NCBI GenBank assembly: GCA_964410645.1
Contig: CAYPHV010000001.1
Coordinates: 20,649 to 84,648 of the forward strand
From: JALTBU01 sp964410645
Lineage (GTDB): Bacteria > Campylobacterota > Campylobacteria > Campylobacterales > Nautiliaceae
DNA: 64,000 nt
Direction: 5' to 3'
A program made the translations under genes and the position numbers. The number at the start of each line of letters is the position of its first letter. Within the stretch, counting starts at the first letter, position 1. The notes beneath the pieces are model-generated. The model searched no databases and had not been told where the DNA came from. It worked only from the letters and a program-made list of their open reading frames with translations. Shown in pieces: positions 44,102-52,499 of this stretch.

Positions 44102-44698
44102 ATGAGCAAAAAAGAAGAAATATTAAAAATTGCAAGTCAAAATTTTGCCAAATACGGATACAGGGGTGTTGTATTGGAAAATATCGCAAAAAAGGCCAAT
44201 ATTACAAAAGCTGCTATTTATTATCATTTTAAAAATAAAATGGAATTATATGAACAGGTTTTAAAAAGAAGAATAGGAGAACTGTTAAATAATCTTGAAA
44301 AAAGCACTCTTAGCGACCCTAAAAAAAATTTAGAAAATTATATTAGTATCATTACTCAGACTTTTACCAAATACCCATGTTTTGCAGCAATTTTATCACA
44401 TGAATTTGTTGATGGCGGAATAAATTTGAACGAAAATTTAATAAAAGAATTATCAAAAATTTTTAAAAAATTATTTATTATTTTAAACCAGGGAGTCAAA
44501 AATGATATATTTGAAATAGACAATCCTTTTACCATTCAATTAATGATAATAAGTTCACTGCTTTGCAATCAGGCAACAAAAGAACTTAGAAAAAAAATTT
44601 CCAAATATATAGAAATACCTGTAAATCCGGATATAAAAAATATTTCCAGTTCACTTACAGACAAAATTCTAAAAGCAATTTCAAAGGAAAACAAATGA
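44102..44698 (+). CDS. TetR/AcrR-family transcriptional repressor
   Basis: 198 residues from the ATG at 44102 with a TAAGGA ribosome site. An in-frame ATG at 44057 would place the start inside the promoter. The N-terminal helix-turn-helix reads ILKIASQNFAKYGYRGVVLENIAKKANITKAAIYYHFKNKMELYEQ, the classic TetR pattern. The C-terminal domain would bind an unknown ligand. It precedes and overlaps (4 bases) a three-gene RND pump and sits behind the operator, so it is probably autoregulated and controls the pump. Confidence 0.93.
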   Translation: MSKKEEILKIASQNFAKYGYRGVVLENIAKKANITKAAIYYHFKNKMELYEQVLKRRIGELLNNLEKSTLSDPKKNLENYISIITQTFTKYPCFAAILSHEFVDGGINLNENLIKELSKIFKKLFIILNQGVKNDIFEIDNPFTIQLMIISSLLCNQATKELRKKISKYIEIPVNPDIKNISSSLTDKILKAISKENK

Positions 44699-45960
44699 AA
44701 AAAGCCTTAATTTTATCCATTGCCCTGATTTTAAACGCCGGGGAAATTACCAATCTATTTGAAGCTATTAAAAAAACACCGGATACTAAAATAGACAAGG
44801 TTATGATACAAAAAACACAATCCATAAAAAATGAAGTTACCGGAAGTTTATTTCCAAAAATTAATCTTTTTGCAAGTGTGGAGCATTTCTCATCTCCAAC
44901 TAATATAAAACCTCTACCTCCTACAAAATCTAAAGAAATAGGTATGCAAAATGGAGGATACTGGTTTTCTCAGAATATTCAAAAAATCGGTTTTTCGGCA
45001 TCCATGCCTGTTTTTATAAAAAGTATTTACGATAATAAGAAAAAAATATCATACTTAATAACAGCAACAAAATATCAGGCAAAACTAAATTTATTAAAAA
45101 GAGAAGCCCTACTCGTAACACTCGCCAGTAAATTAAATTATCTTTATGCACTAAAAAACGCTCTAATTCAAAAGAGAGATTCAATCAAAACAACATTTAA
45201 CGCAATAAAAGTAGGTGTAAAAATAGGACGAATACCGGCTTTCAAAGCGTTAAGGCTAAAAGACGCTTTAAACCAGATTAAAATAAATATTACAGATATA
45301 AATGCAAATATAGATAATGTAAAATCTCAAATTTATAAATTAACCCAAATACAAATCAATAACAAAATTCCTTTACAAACAGTTTCAGATATAAATAAAA
45401 ACACATTTTTAGCGCTTAAACCCATGCAAAAAAGGCAACAGGCAGATATATATGATACAAAATCAAAAAAAGACGCATATATTCCTAAAATTTTATTAAA
45501 AGCACAGGGTTACAGAGCTTTTGCAAACGCCTACAACAACAACGAGCATCTGGCTTTAAATTTTGCAAGTATAGGAATATATTTAAACTGGAGTGTTTTC
45601 GACAAAAGCAATAACGCCGAAATAGAAAAATCAAAAATAGAAAATCTAAAAGATAATTTGCTTATACAAAAAACTATAAAAGATTTAAACGCCGAAGTTA
45701 TGCAAATAAATTCCACTTTAAAAGAGACCAAAAAAGCAATAGTTTTAACGCAAAATTCCATAGGAATAAAAGAAGAATTGTTAAAAGGCGCCAAAGAAGC
45801 TTTTAAGCTAAATACTTTAACCGTGGACGAATATTTGGAATATGAAGACGATTTGGCAAATGCAAAAGCAAAACTTGCCGATTTAATCGCACAAAAAAAT
45901 TCACTGACAGCCAATCTTGCATTTATTTACGGAAATAACTTAGAAAGGATTTTTAAATGA
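44695..45960 (+). CDS. TolC-family outer membrane efflux protein
   Basis: 421 residues. A signal peptide (MKKALILSIALILNAG) is followed by long helical stretches typical of outer membrane efflux proteins, with two duplicated halves: GSLFPKINLFASVEH in the first and KDAYIPKILLKAQGYRAFA in the second. NTLTVDEYLEYEDDLANAKAKLADLI is the usual final helix region. It would form the outer-membrane duct of the pump. It overlaps the TetR gene and the adaptor gene by 4 bases each. Confidence 0.9.
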   Translation: MKKALILSIALILNAGEITNLFEAIKKTPDTKIDKVMIQKTQSIKNEVTGSLFPKINLFASVEHFSSPTNIKPLPPTKSKEIGMQNGGYWFSQNIQKIGFSASMPVFIKSIYDNKKKISYLITATKYQAKLNLLKREALLVTLASKLNYLYALKNALIQKRDSIKTTFNAIKVGVKIGRIPAFKALRLKDALNQIKINITDINANIDNVKSQIYKLTQIQINNKIPLQTVSDINKNTFLALKPMQKRQQADIYDTKSKKDAYIPKILLKAQGYRAFANAYNNNEHLALNFASIGIYLNWSVFDKSNNAEIEKSKIENLKDNLLIQKTIKDLNAEVMQINSTLKETKKAIVLTQNSIGIKEELLKGAKEAFKLNTLTVDEYLEYEDDLANAKAKLADLIAQKNSLTANLAFIYGNNLERIFK

Positions 45961-47033
45961 ATATTAAAAAATTAATCTCTTGGAGCATTGCAATATTAAT
46001 TATCATTTTACTGGTCATAGGAGCTGTAAAAATAGTCAAAAAAAGAAAAGCCGAAGATGCACATACAAAAACCGCAGTGATATATCCGATTAATATCCCG
46101 GCCGCTTTACCAAAAAGTGGACATATTAAAACAACTTTGAAATATCTTGCCATCGTAAAAAACTCGCAGGAAACAACAATAAATTCAAAATTTGCCGGAA
46201 AAATAAACTGTATCGTTCCAATTGGAAGTTTTATAAAAAAAGGGACAATAGTCGTCAAAATAGACAATACACCCCTAAAAAGCAAATTAAAAGAAATAAA
46301 TTCAAATATTTCTGCAGTTAAAAATGGCATCAATGCTGATATTATCAATTTACAGACATTAAAAGACACTCACAACAGAACAAAAAAACTTTTAAAAGTA
46401 AAAATGGCATCAATAGAACAGTTTAATCTTGAAAAATCAAAAATAGCCGATTTAGATGCAAAATTAAAAGCCGACAGAGAAAAATTAAATTCTCTTTTTG
46501 CAACAAAAAAAGAAATTAAAAACGATTTAACCTATGCGGATATAAAATCACCGATTAACGGAATTGTCAGTGCCAAATTTTTAAATAAAGGGGATAATGC
46601 GTTTCCCGGAAAACCTATTTTAAAAATAGCACCGGAAAAAGGCAATTATCTGTTTATACCGCTTACTAAAAGATATAAAGAAATAATCTATAAAAACAAA
46701 ATATACAAATTAATTTCTTTACATTCAACATTTAACGGTATTCCGGCTTACAAAGCAAATATTGATAATCCAAATTTGGCAACAGGCGAAAAAGTAAATA
46801 TTGCCGTTGTAACTTTTGACGGAAACGCAACGCTTATACCGTTTAATTCTATTTTGAGTATAAACGGAAAAAATTACGTATTTAACACAAAAGGAAATCC
46901 TATCAAAATAGATATTCTGGCAACAGGCCAGGAAGGAGCTGTAGTTAAACAGGCCTTACCAAAAATTTTAATAGCAAATCCTGATATTTTATTAAAAATA
47001 AAAGCAGGTTATCCTGTAAAAGTTGAAAAATGA
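45957..47033 (+). CDS. RND efflux periplasmic adaptor (membrane fusion protein)
   Basis: 358 residues. An N-terminal membrane anchor (about 8-22) precedes the two lipoyl half-motifs (NSKFAGKINCIVPIGSFIKKGTIVVKID and TYADIKSPINGIVSAKFLNKGD), separated by a helical hairpin (about 110-185). A beta-barrel part follows. It joins the inner-membrane pump to the TolC-like duct. The gene is 27 bases ahead of the pump gene. Confidence 0.92.
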   Translation: MNIKKLISWSIAILIIILLVIGAVKIVKKRKAEDAHTKTAVIYPINIPAALPKSGHIKTTLKYLAIVKNSQETTINSKFAGKINCIVPIGSFIKKGTIVVKIDNTPLKSKLKEINSNISAVKNGINADIINLQTLKDTHNRTKKLLKVKMASIEQFNLEKSKIADLDAKLKADREKLNSLFATKKEIKNDLTYADIKSPINGIVSAKFLNKGDNAFPGKPILKIAPEKGNYLFIPLTKRYKEIIYKNKIYKLISLHSTFNGIPAYKANIDNPNLATGEKVNIAVVTFDGNATLIPFNSILSINGKNYVFNTKGNPIKIDILATGQEGAVVKQALPKILIANPDILLKIKAGYPVKVEK

Positions 47034-47060
47034 AAAATGAAAACATAAAAAGGATAAGTA

Positions 47061-50000
47061 ATGTTTGAATATTTTTATAAAAGAACACATTTTCTGTTTG
47101 CTATTATACTGGCAATGTTTGTGTTCGGTGTTTTGGGACTCATTAAAATGCCTAAAAATCTTTTTCCAGACGCAAACAGACCTGAAATTGTAATATTTAC
47201 AACTATTCCCGGAGCCAGTGCGGATATTGTATCAAATACAGTTTCCAAACCTATTGAAAAAGAAATGGGAACCCTTAGCAATATATATGAAATAAAATCT
47301 ACAAACGTTCCCAACTTTTCAATTGTCCATGTGGTATTTAAATACACAAAATCCCTCCAAGGCGCAGCTGTTGATGTAAGCAACGCTTTGAACAGAATCA
47401 GAGATAAATTACCCTTAGGCACTGTTCCCGCAATATATATGGTAGGTGATTTTACCCTTCCTGTCGATGTATTTGCCTTGTCTCCTAAAAACAATAAAAT
47501 TACTTTGCCTGAAATCAAAAAAATAGCAAGCAGTTTTATTGAGCCAAAGTTATTATCCAATCCTCAAATTGGAAATGTGGAAATATTCGGAGGATATAAT
47601 AGCGCCATTATGATAAAGGTTAGTCCGAATACATTAAAAAAGTATAATCTGTCATTATCAAATATTATAGGCGCAATCAGAACTATTGTTAAAAACACCC
47701 CTATAGGATTCATAAAAAATAAAAATAATTTTTATACATTAAGCTATTACGGAGAGAAAAAAAGCATAGAAAAACTAAAAAATATCTTTGTTGCGCCCAA
47801 TATCCGTTTAGGAGATATTGCAAGCGTAAAATGGTCCTATAAAACAAATAATACGGCATATATTGGAAACAATCAAAAAGCAATTGCCATTTCAGTATTA
47901 AGAGCGCCTTCAGGAAGTGTTATAAACACAAGCAATGCCGCCAGAAAAATTATGAAAGAAATAGCAAAAAAATATCCAAATATAAAAATTCAGGTCTCTA
48001 ACACACAAAGAAATTTGATTGAAACATCAAATTCAAATATGCTTGATGCTTTGCGTGATGCAATTATCTATACGCTGCTTGTTATTTTACTTTTCCTTGG
48101 CAACTTCAGAGCTTTAATTGCAGCCGGTTTTTCCATTCCAATGGTATTTTTCGGAACAATTGCTTTTCTTTATCTGACAGGTCAGGGACTAAATATTGTT
48201 ATTTATACAGCTATTATTTTAGCCCTTGGTATGCTTACAGACGACGCGGTTGTTGTACTTGAAAATATTGAAAGACACTTGAATCAGGGTGAAGAGATGA
48301 AAAGTGCCATTTATATTGGGACAAAAGAAGTTTTAAAGCCTATATTTGCCGGAACAATTTCCACAATAGCCATTCTTTTTCCGTTAATGTTTGCAGGAGG
48401 TTTTCCACAAAAAATTTTTAGACCTTTAATCGAAACCGTAATTGTAGCGCTTCTTATCTCATATTTTTTGTCTATTACATTTATTCCGAAACTGGCGGTT
48501 TTAATGTATAAAAACGGAAGCGAAAAAACAAAAATTGAAAAATTCTTTGAAAAAATGTATCAAAACACATTTGGAAAATTAATTATTCCTTATCTTGGGA
48601 TAATAAAATTTTCAAACGGAAAATTTTGGTTTTTGAGAAGATTTTTAATAATATTCACCGCTGTTTTTATGCTGATACTGACATTAAAAAATGTAATGCC
48701 TACAATCGGAAAAGATACAATGCCCCCTATGGATACAGGAATTGTGAAAGTTCAGATGGAATTTTCTTCCAATACAAATGCAAATGAATCAATAAAAAGA
48801 TTAAAACCTTTTATTGTATGGCTTAAAAAACAGCCGTGGCTTGTAAAGGATTCAATAGCAATAGGAACAGAAAAAGGCGTCTTGTCCATAGGCGGAGGAG
48901 GAAGCGGAAACAGTATTGGAATGACTATCATAGCAGTAGACAGATTCCACCGTAAAAAAAATTTATGGCAGCTTGAAAATGAAATCAGAAATCATTTAGC
49001 CAAACTTCAAAGCGTTAAAAAACTGGCGGTTTTTGATTTTGGAGCAACACCGCTTTCAACAATCAGTGCGCCTCTTGATATTCAGTTTAGAAGCGATAAT
49101 TTTGAAAATTTACCTAAATTAGCCCAAAAAGCAGAAAAATTATTATATAAAGTAAAAGGCTTGACAAGTGTACAAACAAGCTGGGATAAAGATTTTATGG
49201 AAGCCAGAATTATTATCGATAACAACAAAGCGTTAAGTTATGGGATAACGCCGCTTGGAATTCTTTCTCAAATTGCGCTTAAAGACCAGCCGGCCAGTGT
49301 AATTGCAAGTATCGCTTCCATGGATCCTCAGATTATCAGAATCAGATTTAATAAAAATTACGATAAAAATTTTGAAAATCTGAAATTATTGTTAATAAAC
49401 ACCCCAAAAGGTGTAGTTCCACTAAACGAATTAGCCAAAATAAAAACAGGCTTTACCTATAATAAAATAGACAGATATGGTTTACAATATGCTATTGACG
49501 CAGAAGGCTATCGTGCAAAAAGGCCTGTAAATAAAATTACCGCAGATGCAAATCAAATTTTGCATAAAAACGGCATAACACACTATTATCAAACAGGAAG
49601 TATAGAAGAAATGAATGATTCTTTTAAAAGGTTGATCAAAGCAATTTCGATAGGTATTATTGTTTTAATCTTAACTTTAATGGTTGCATACCGTTCTCTT
49701 AGACTGTCACTTATCATGATTGTAGTCTTGCCTCTTTCAATGATAGGCGCGGCATGGGGTATGATTTTAGCCCACAAACCTTCCTGTATGCCAAGTATGG
49801 TAGGACTGCTGCTGCTATTTGGTATCATTATTAAAAATGCCGTATTGCTTATAGATTTTTATAAAGATTATAAACAAAAAGGCAACAGACCGTTTGAATC
49901 CGCCCTCCAGGCAATACGCGTCAGATTCAGACCTGTATTTATGACCGCATTCGGTACAATTGCAGGTATGATTCCTATAGCCTTGGAACAAGCCGTCGGA

Positions 50001-50159
50001 CTTGAAAGACTTTCACCTTTGTCTGATGTAGCTATCGGCGGACTTTTAATAGGAACTATTCTAACGCTTATTTATGTTCCAATGATGGCATATGCCACTG
50101 ATCCAGACAATAAAAAAACAAATCCTGTTAAAAAAATAGAAGAAGAATTACAAAAATAA
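47061..50159 (+). CDS. RND-family efflux transporter, HAE-type
   Basis: 1032 residues with twelve predicted membrane helices and two large periplasmic loops. LGMLTDDAVVVLENIERHL carries the paired proton-relay aspartates and GIIIKNAVLLIDFYKDY the relay lysine of AcrB-type pumps. GFPQKIFRPLIETVIVALLISYFLS is helix 4-5 region sequence. The substrate could be organic solvents, bile-like compounds, dyes or metabolites. It ends the TetR-controlled operon. Confidence 0.95.
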   Translation: MFEYFYKRTHFLFAIILAMFVFGVLGLIKMPKNLFPDANRPEIVIFTTIPGASADIVSNTVSKPIEKEMGTLSNIYEIKSTNVPNFSIVHVVFKYTKSLQGAAVDVSNALNRIRDKLPLGTVPAIYMVGDFTLPVDVFALSPKNNKITLPEIKKIASSFIEPKLLSNPQIGNVEIFGGYNSAIMIKVSPNTLKKYNLSLSNIIGAIRTIVKNTPIGFIKNKNNFYTLSYYGEKKSIEKLKNIFVAPNIRLGDIASVKWSYKTNNTAYIGNNQKAIAISVLRAPSGSVINTSNAARKIMKEIAKKYPNIKIQVSNTQRNLIETSNSNMLDALRDAIIYTLLVILLFLGNFRALIAAGFSIPMVFFGTIAFLYLTGQGLNIVIYTAIILALGMLTDDAVVVLENIERHLNQGEEMKSAIYIGTKEVLKPIFAGTISTIAILFPLMFAGGFPQKIFRPLIETVIVALLISYFLSITFIPKLAVLMYKNGSEKTKIEKFFEKMYQNTFGKLIIPYLGIIKFSNGKFWFLRRFLIIFTAVFMLILTLKNVMPTIGKDTMPPMDTGIVKVQMEFSSNTNANESIKRLKPFIVWLKKQPWLVKDSIAIGTEKGVLSIGGGGSGNSIGMTIIAVDRFHRKKNLWQLENEIRNHLAKLQSVKKLAVFDFGATPLSTISAPLDIQFRSDNFENLPKLAQKAEKLLYKVKGLTSVQTSWDKDFMEARIIIDNNKALSYGITPLGILSQIALKDQPASVIASIASMDPQIIRIRFNKNYDKNFENLKLLLINTPKGVVPLNELAKIKTGFTYNKIDRYGLQYAIDAEGYRAKRPVNKITADANQILHKNGITHYYQTGSIEEMNDSFKRLIKAISIGIIVLILTLMVAYRSLRLSLIMIVVLPLSMIGAAWGMILAHKPSCMPSMVGLLLLFGIIIKNAVLLIDFYKDYKQKGNRPFESALQAIRVRFRPVFMTAFGTIAGMIPIALEQAVGLERLSPLSDVAIGGLLIGTILTLIYVPMMAYATDPDNKKTNPVKKIEEELQK

Positions 50160-50170
50160 TTTTTTTTCTA

Positions 50171-50199
50171 TTGACTTTTGAAAAAAGAAAGCATATAAT
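50171..50199 (+). promoter_or_regulatory. Promoter of the rhodanese-ChrA operon
   Basis: TTGACT at 50171-50176 and TATAAT at 50194-50199 with a 17-base spacer. The operator starts one base after the -10 box. This is almost the same architecture as at 44046-44097. Confidence 0.78.
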
Positions 50200-50200
50200 T

Positions 50201-50222
50201 TTACTTACCAATCAGTAAGTAA
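50201..50222 (+). promoter_or_regulatory. TetR-type operator 2
   Basis: A palindrome with perfect 8-base arms TTACTTAC and GTAAGTAA around CAATCA. It aligns base for base with operator 1 (44076-44097), sharing TTACTTAC, the central CA and GTAAG. There is no regulator gene in this operon, so the TetR protein at 44102 is the likely binder. Confidence 0.75.
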
Positions 50223-50232
50223 GGAGAAAAAA

Positions 50233-50601
50233 ATGACTTATGACGAATTTGTAAAAAACACTACTTTAAAAGATATAGGCGAAAGTAAAGTATCGCCTCA
50301 AGATGCAGCAGAGTTACTTTTAAAAGATAAAGCTGTAATGGTTGATGTAAGGGAAGATTTTGAAAATGATTTAGTTGAATTTAAAATCGCTGTTCATATT
50401 CCGTTTAGTAAATTACCGGATAATTTAGACAAACTTGACAAAAACAAAATTATAATCTGTGCGTGTCCTGCAGGTTTTAGAAGCAACAAAGCCGTGGAAT
50501 ATTTAAGATACAAAGGATTTAAAGCCAAAAACCTCACAGGCGGATTAAAAGAATTTTTAGCTGAAATAAGTACGAAAAATGCAAAACGATTTAAAAAATG
50601 A
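50233..50601 (+). CDS. Rhodanese-domain sulfurtransferase (first)
   Basis: 122 residues, cytoplasmic, single rhodanese domain. VMVDVREDFENDLVEFKIAVHIPFSKL is the substrate-entry side and CPAGFRSNKAVEYLRYKGF contains the CxxGxRS active-site loop with the catalytic cysteine. It would carry persulfide sulfur from a donor to an acceptor. It is first of a seven-gene operon with a strong AAGGAG ribosome site. Its end overlaps the next gene by 4 bases. Confidence 0.92.
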   Translation: MTYDEFVKNTTLKDIGESKVSPQDAAELLLKDKAVMVDVREDFENDLVEFKIAVHIPFSKLPDNLDKLDKNKIIICACPAGFRSNKAVEYLRYKGFKAKNLTGGLKEFLAEISTKNAKRFKK

Positions 50602-50966
50602 GAATGACAATGACAAAATACGCAACACCGCAAGGATTGAATGAAATAAGAATTACACTTGAAGAATTTAAAAAAGAGTTTAACGCAGGAAATGCGGTAT
50701 TAATTGATATAAGAATGCCATTTGAAAAAAAAGTATGGAATTTACCGTTTGCACTTGATATTCCTGCCAATGAACTTGAAAATAGAACTGATGAACTTCC
50801 AAAAGACAAACTGATTGTTACAGCCTGTCCCGGAAACGGAAGAAGTTCATTTGCAGCTGCTTTTCTAAAAGAAAACGGGTTTAATGCCAAATATTTGGTA
50901 GAAGGACTGCTTGAAATTATGAAAGCTTACAAAGGTGGAAAAGCGAAAGAACTTAAGGTAGATTAA
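50598..50966 (+). CDS. Rhodanese-domain sulfurtransferase (second)
   Basis: 122 residues. VLIDIRMPFEKKVWNLPFALDIPANEL and the active-site loop CPGNGRSSFAAAFLKENGF mark a second single-domain rhodanese, diverged from the first. Three in-frame ATGs lie within the first five codons; no ribosome site is seen, so translation is coupled to the previous gene. Two different adjacent rhodaneses suggest a sulfur relay or two partner proteins. Its stop overlaps the next start by one base. Confidence 0.9.
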   Translation: MRMTMTKYATPQGLNEIRITLEEFKKEFNAGNAVLIDIRMPFEKKVWNLPFALDIPANELENRTDELPKDKLIVTACPGNGRSSFAAAFLKENGFNAKYLVEGLLEIMKAYKGGKAKELKVD

Positions 50967-51265
50967 TGTTTGAAGCCTGTTATCCTCTTGAAAACGGAGA
51001 AATATTACATAAGGCCAATAAAGAATGGCCTCTTTTTATTTTACATATTTACGGCAGCAATATAGAAAGTCTTAAAATTTCAAAAAGAATAATGTGTAGC
51101 CTAAAACATTTACCGCTAAGACTTCAGGTTTTTTATAACCACAATACACTAAAAGCAATAGAAGAAGGATGCGGAAAAGACCCTTGTGTTAAGATGAACG
51201 GAAAAATACTTTTTGAAGGACTTATTCAAGCAGAAGCAATAAGAAACATTTTTGAAAAGCTTTAA
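50966..51265 (+). CDS. Thioredoxin-fold-like small protein
   Basis: 99 residues. The pattern of a beta strand (PLFILHIYG), a helix, a second strand (LRLQVFYN), then CGKDPCVKMNGKILFEGLIQAEAIRNIFEKL resembles the second half of a thioredoxin or glutaredoxin fold, where xPxVxxNGKxxFEG is common. The usual CxxC at the first helix is missing. Instead there is a CxxxxC before the NGK strand. A role in handling persulfide or thiols with the two rhodaneses is inferred from position. Confidence 0.6.
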   Translation: MFEACYPLENGEILHKANKEWPLFILHIYGSNIESLKISKRIMCSLKHLPLRLQVFYNHNTLKAIEEGCGKDPCVKMNGKILFEGLIQAEAIRNIFEKL

Positions 51266-51279
51266 AACAAAGGAATTAA

Positions 51280-52032
51280 ATGGAAACTTATATAATATAT
51301 TTTTTTGCCACTTTTATTTTCTCCACTCTTTTTGCAATGGGAGGAGTTGGAAGCGCTATAGTGTTAGTTCCATTATTTAATATGATGGGAGCACCTCTAA
51401 ACGTGGCAAAAGCTTTTGGACTTTTTATTAATTCTATGAGCATGATTACAGTAAGTGTTATGAATTTTTTTAGAGGTGTTCTTGATATAAAAGCTACCCT
51501 TCCTCTTGCAGTTTCACTTTTAATAGCAACTCCTCTGGGAGCATATTCAAGTAAATTTATTCCACCTATTTATGTCAAAATACTTTTAAGTATATTTATA
51601 ATAATAGCTGTTTTATTAATGCTTTATAAAAAAAGAGAAGCTAAATTTATTTATACAAAAACCTGGATAATGATGGTAATCGGAGGAAGTGTCGGATATT
51701 TATCCGGTCTTATAGGAGTTGGAGGCGGAGGTTTAATTCTACCGGCTTTGATTTTACTCGGATTCGATGCTAAAGTTTCAGCTTATATGGTAAGTTTTGT
51801 ACTTCCTTTTTCAACATTCAGCGGATTTTTAACATATATAAGTTTTACCCATATAGACTGGCTTATGCTTTTAAATGTCAGTATTGCCGCAATACTCGGC
51901 GGATATTTGGGCAATAGAATAATGCATTACCGCTTAACCCCGGCACAAGTAAAAAAATTAATTGCGGTTATTTTAATTTTACTTGATATAAAAATTATTT
52001 ATTCTATATTAAAATTTTATCATTTAATTTAA
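51280..52032 (+). CDS. TauE/SafE family membrane permease (second copy)
   Basis: 250 residues, about eight membrane helices. FSTLFAMGGVGSAIVLVPLFNMMG and GGSVGYLSGLIGVGGGGLILPALILLG are the two half-repeats. In an operon with two rhodaneses, export of a sulfur compound such as sulfite or thiosulfate is likely. It is clearly diverged from the copy at 38376. AAAGGA ribosome site, 14 bases after the thioredoxin-like gene. Confidence 0.9.
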   Translation: METYIIYFFATFIFSTLFAMGGVGSAIVLVPLFNMMGAPLNVAKAFGLFINSMSMITVSVMNFFRGVLDIKATLPLAVSLLIATPLGAYSSKFIPPIYVKILLSIFIIIAVLLMLYKKREAKFIYTKTWIMMVIGGSVGYLSGLIGVGGGGLILPALILLGFDAKVSAYMVSFVLPFSTFSGFLTYISFTHIDWLMLLNVSIAAILGGYLGNRIMHYRLTPAQVKKLIAVILILLDIKIIYSILKFYHLI

Positions 52033-52041
52033 GGAGAGAAA

Positions 52042-52281
52042 ATGCACAGAATCTTAGATAAAATAGCCGACTGGATTGTTGAAAAAGAAGAAAAAAATGC
52101 TGAAAGCTGTGATATTCCTGATACAATAATAGACGAATGGCTCGATATTTTAAAAAAAAGAAGAAAACATTTACAAAAAGAAAAAGATACAAAATCCCAA
52201 GAATATGATATGATTAATGAATTAATAAAAAAAGTTGAACATATTAAGGAGCTTAGAGCTAAAAAATGCACAATAAAATAA
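52042..52281 (+). CDS. Small charged helical protein
   Basis: 79 residues, with about half the residues charged, predicted as two amphipathic helices or a coiled coil (VEKEEKNAESCDIPDTI, then KKRRKHLQKEKDTKSQEYD). It has one cysteine in the first part and one near the end. An AAGGAG ribosome site supports translation. It is 9 bases after the TauE/SafE gene and overlaps the next gene by 16. Family unknown. Confidence 0.65.
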   Translation: MHRILDKIADWIVEKEEKNAESCDIPDTIIDEWLDILKKRRKHLQKEKDTKSQEYDMINELIKKVEHIKELRAKKCTIK

Positions 52282-52499
52282 ATAAACATAAATTTAAAAC
52301 AAAAAGATATATAAAACTGATACTTATATATTTTACTCTTTTTGTTGCTATTTTTGGCTTAATTGATTATTATGCGTATATGATGTTTAATTTTTTATAT
52401 TTTATTGCTTTATCTTTTATATTAGCACTTATAGCAGGATATTATCATATGAAATACACAAAACATGAGCATATAGACGACATTGCGGATGAAATATGA
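52266..52499 (+). CDS. Small membrane protein with two helices
   Basis: 77 residues. A basic N-terminus (NKINKHKFKTKRYIK) is followed by two hydrophobic helices (about 16-35 and 39-58) and a charged His-containing tail (KYTKHEHIDDIADEI). The start overlaps the preceding gene by 16 bases and the end overlaps chrA-like by 4. It could be a small partner of the ChrA-type transporter. I do not recognise the family. Confidence 0.65.
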   Translation: MHNKINKHKFKTKRYIKLILIYFTLFVAIFGLIDYYAYMMFNFLYFIALSFILALIAGYYHMKYTKHEHIDDIADEI

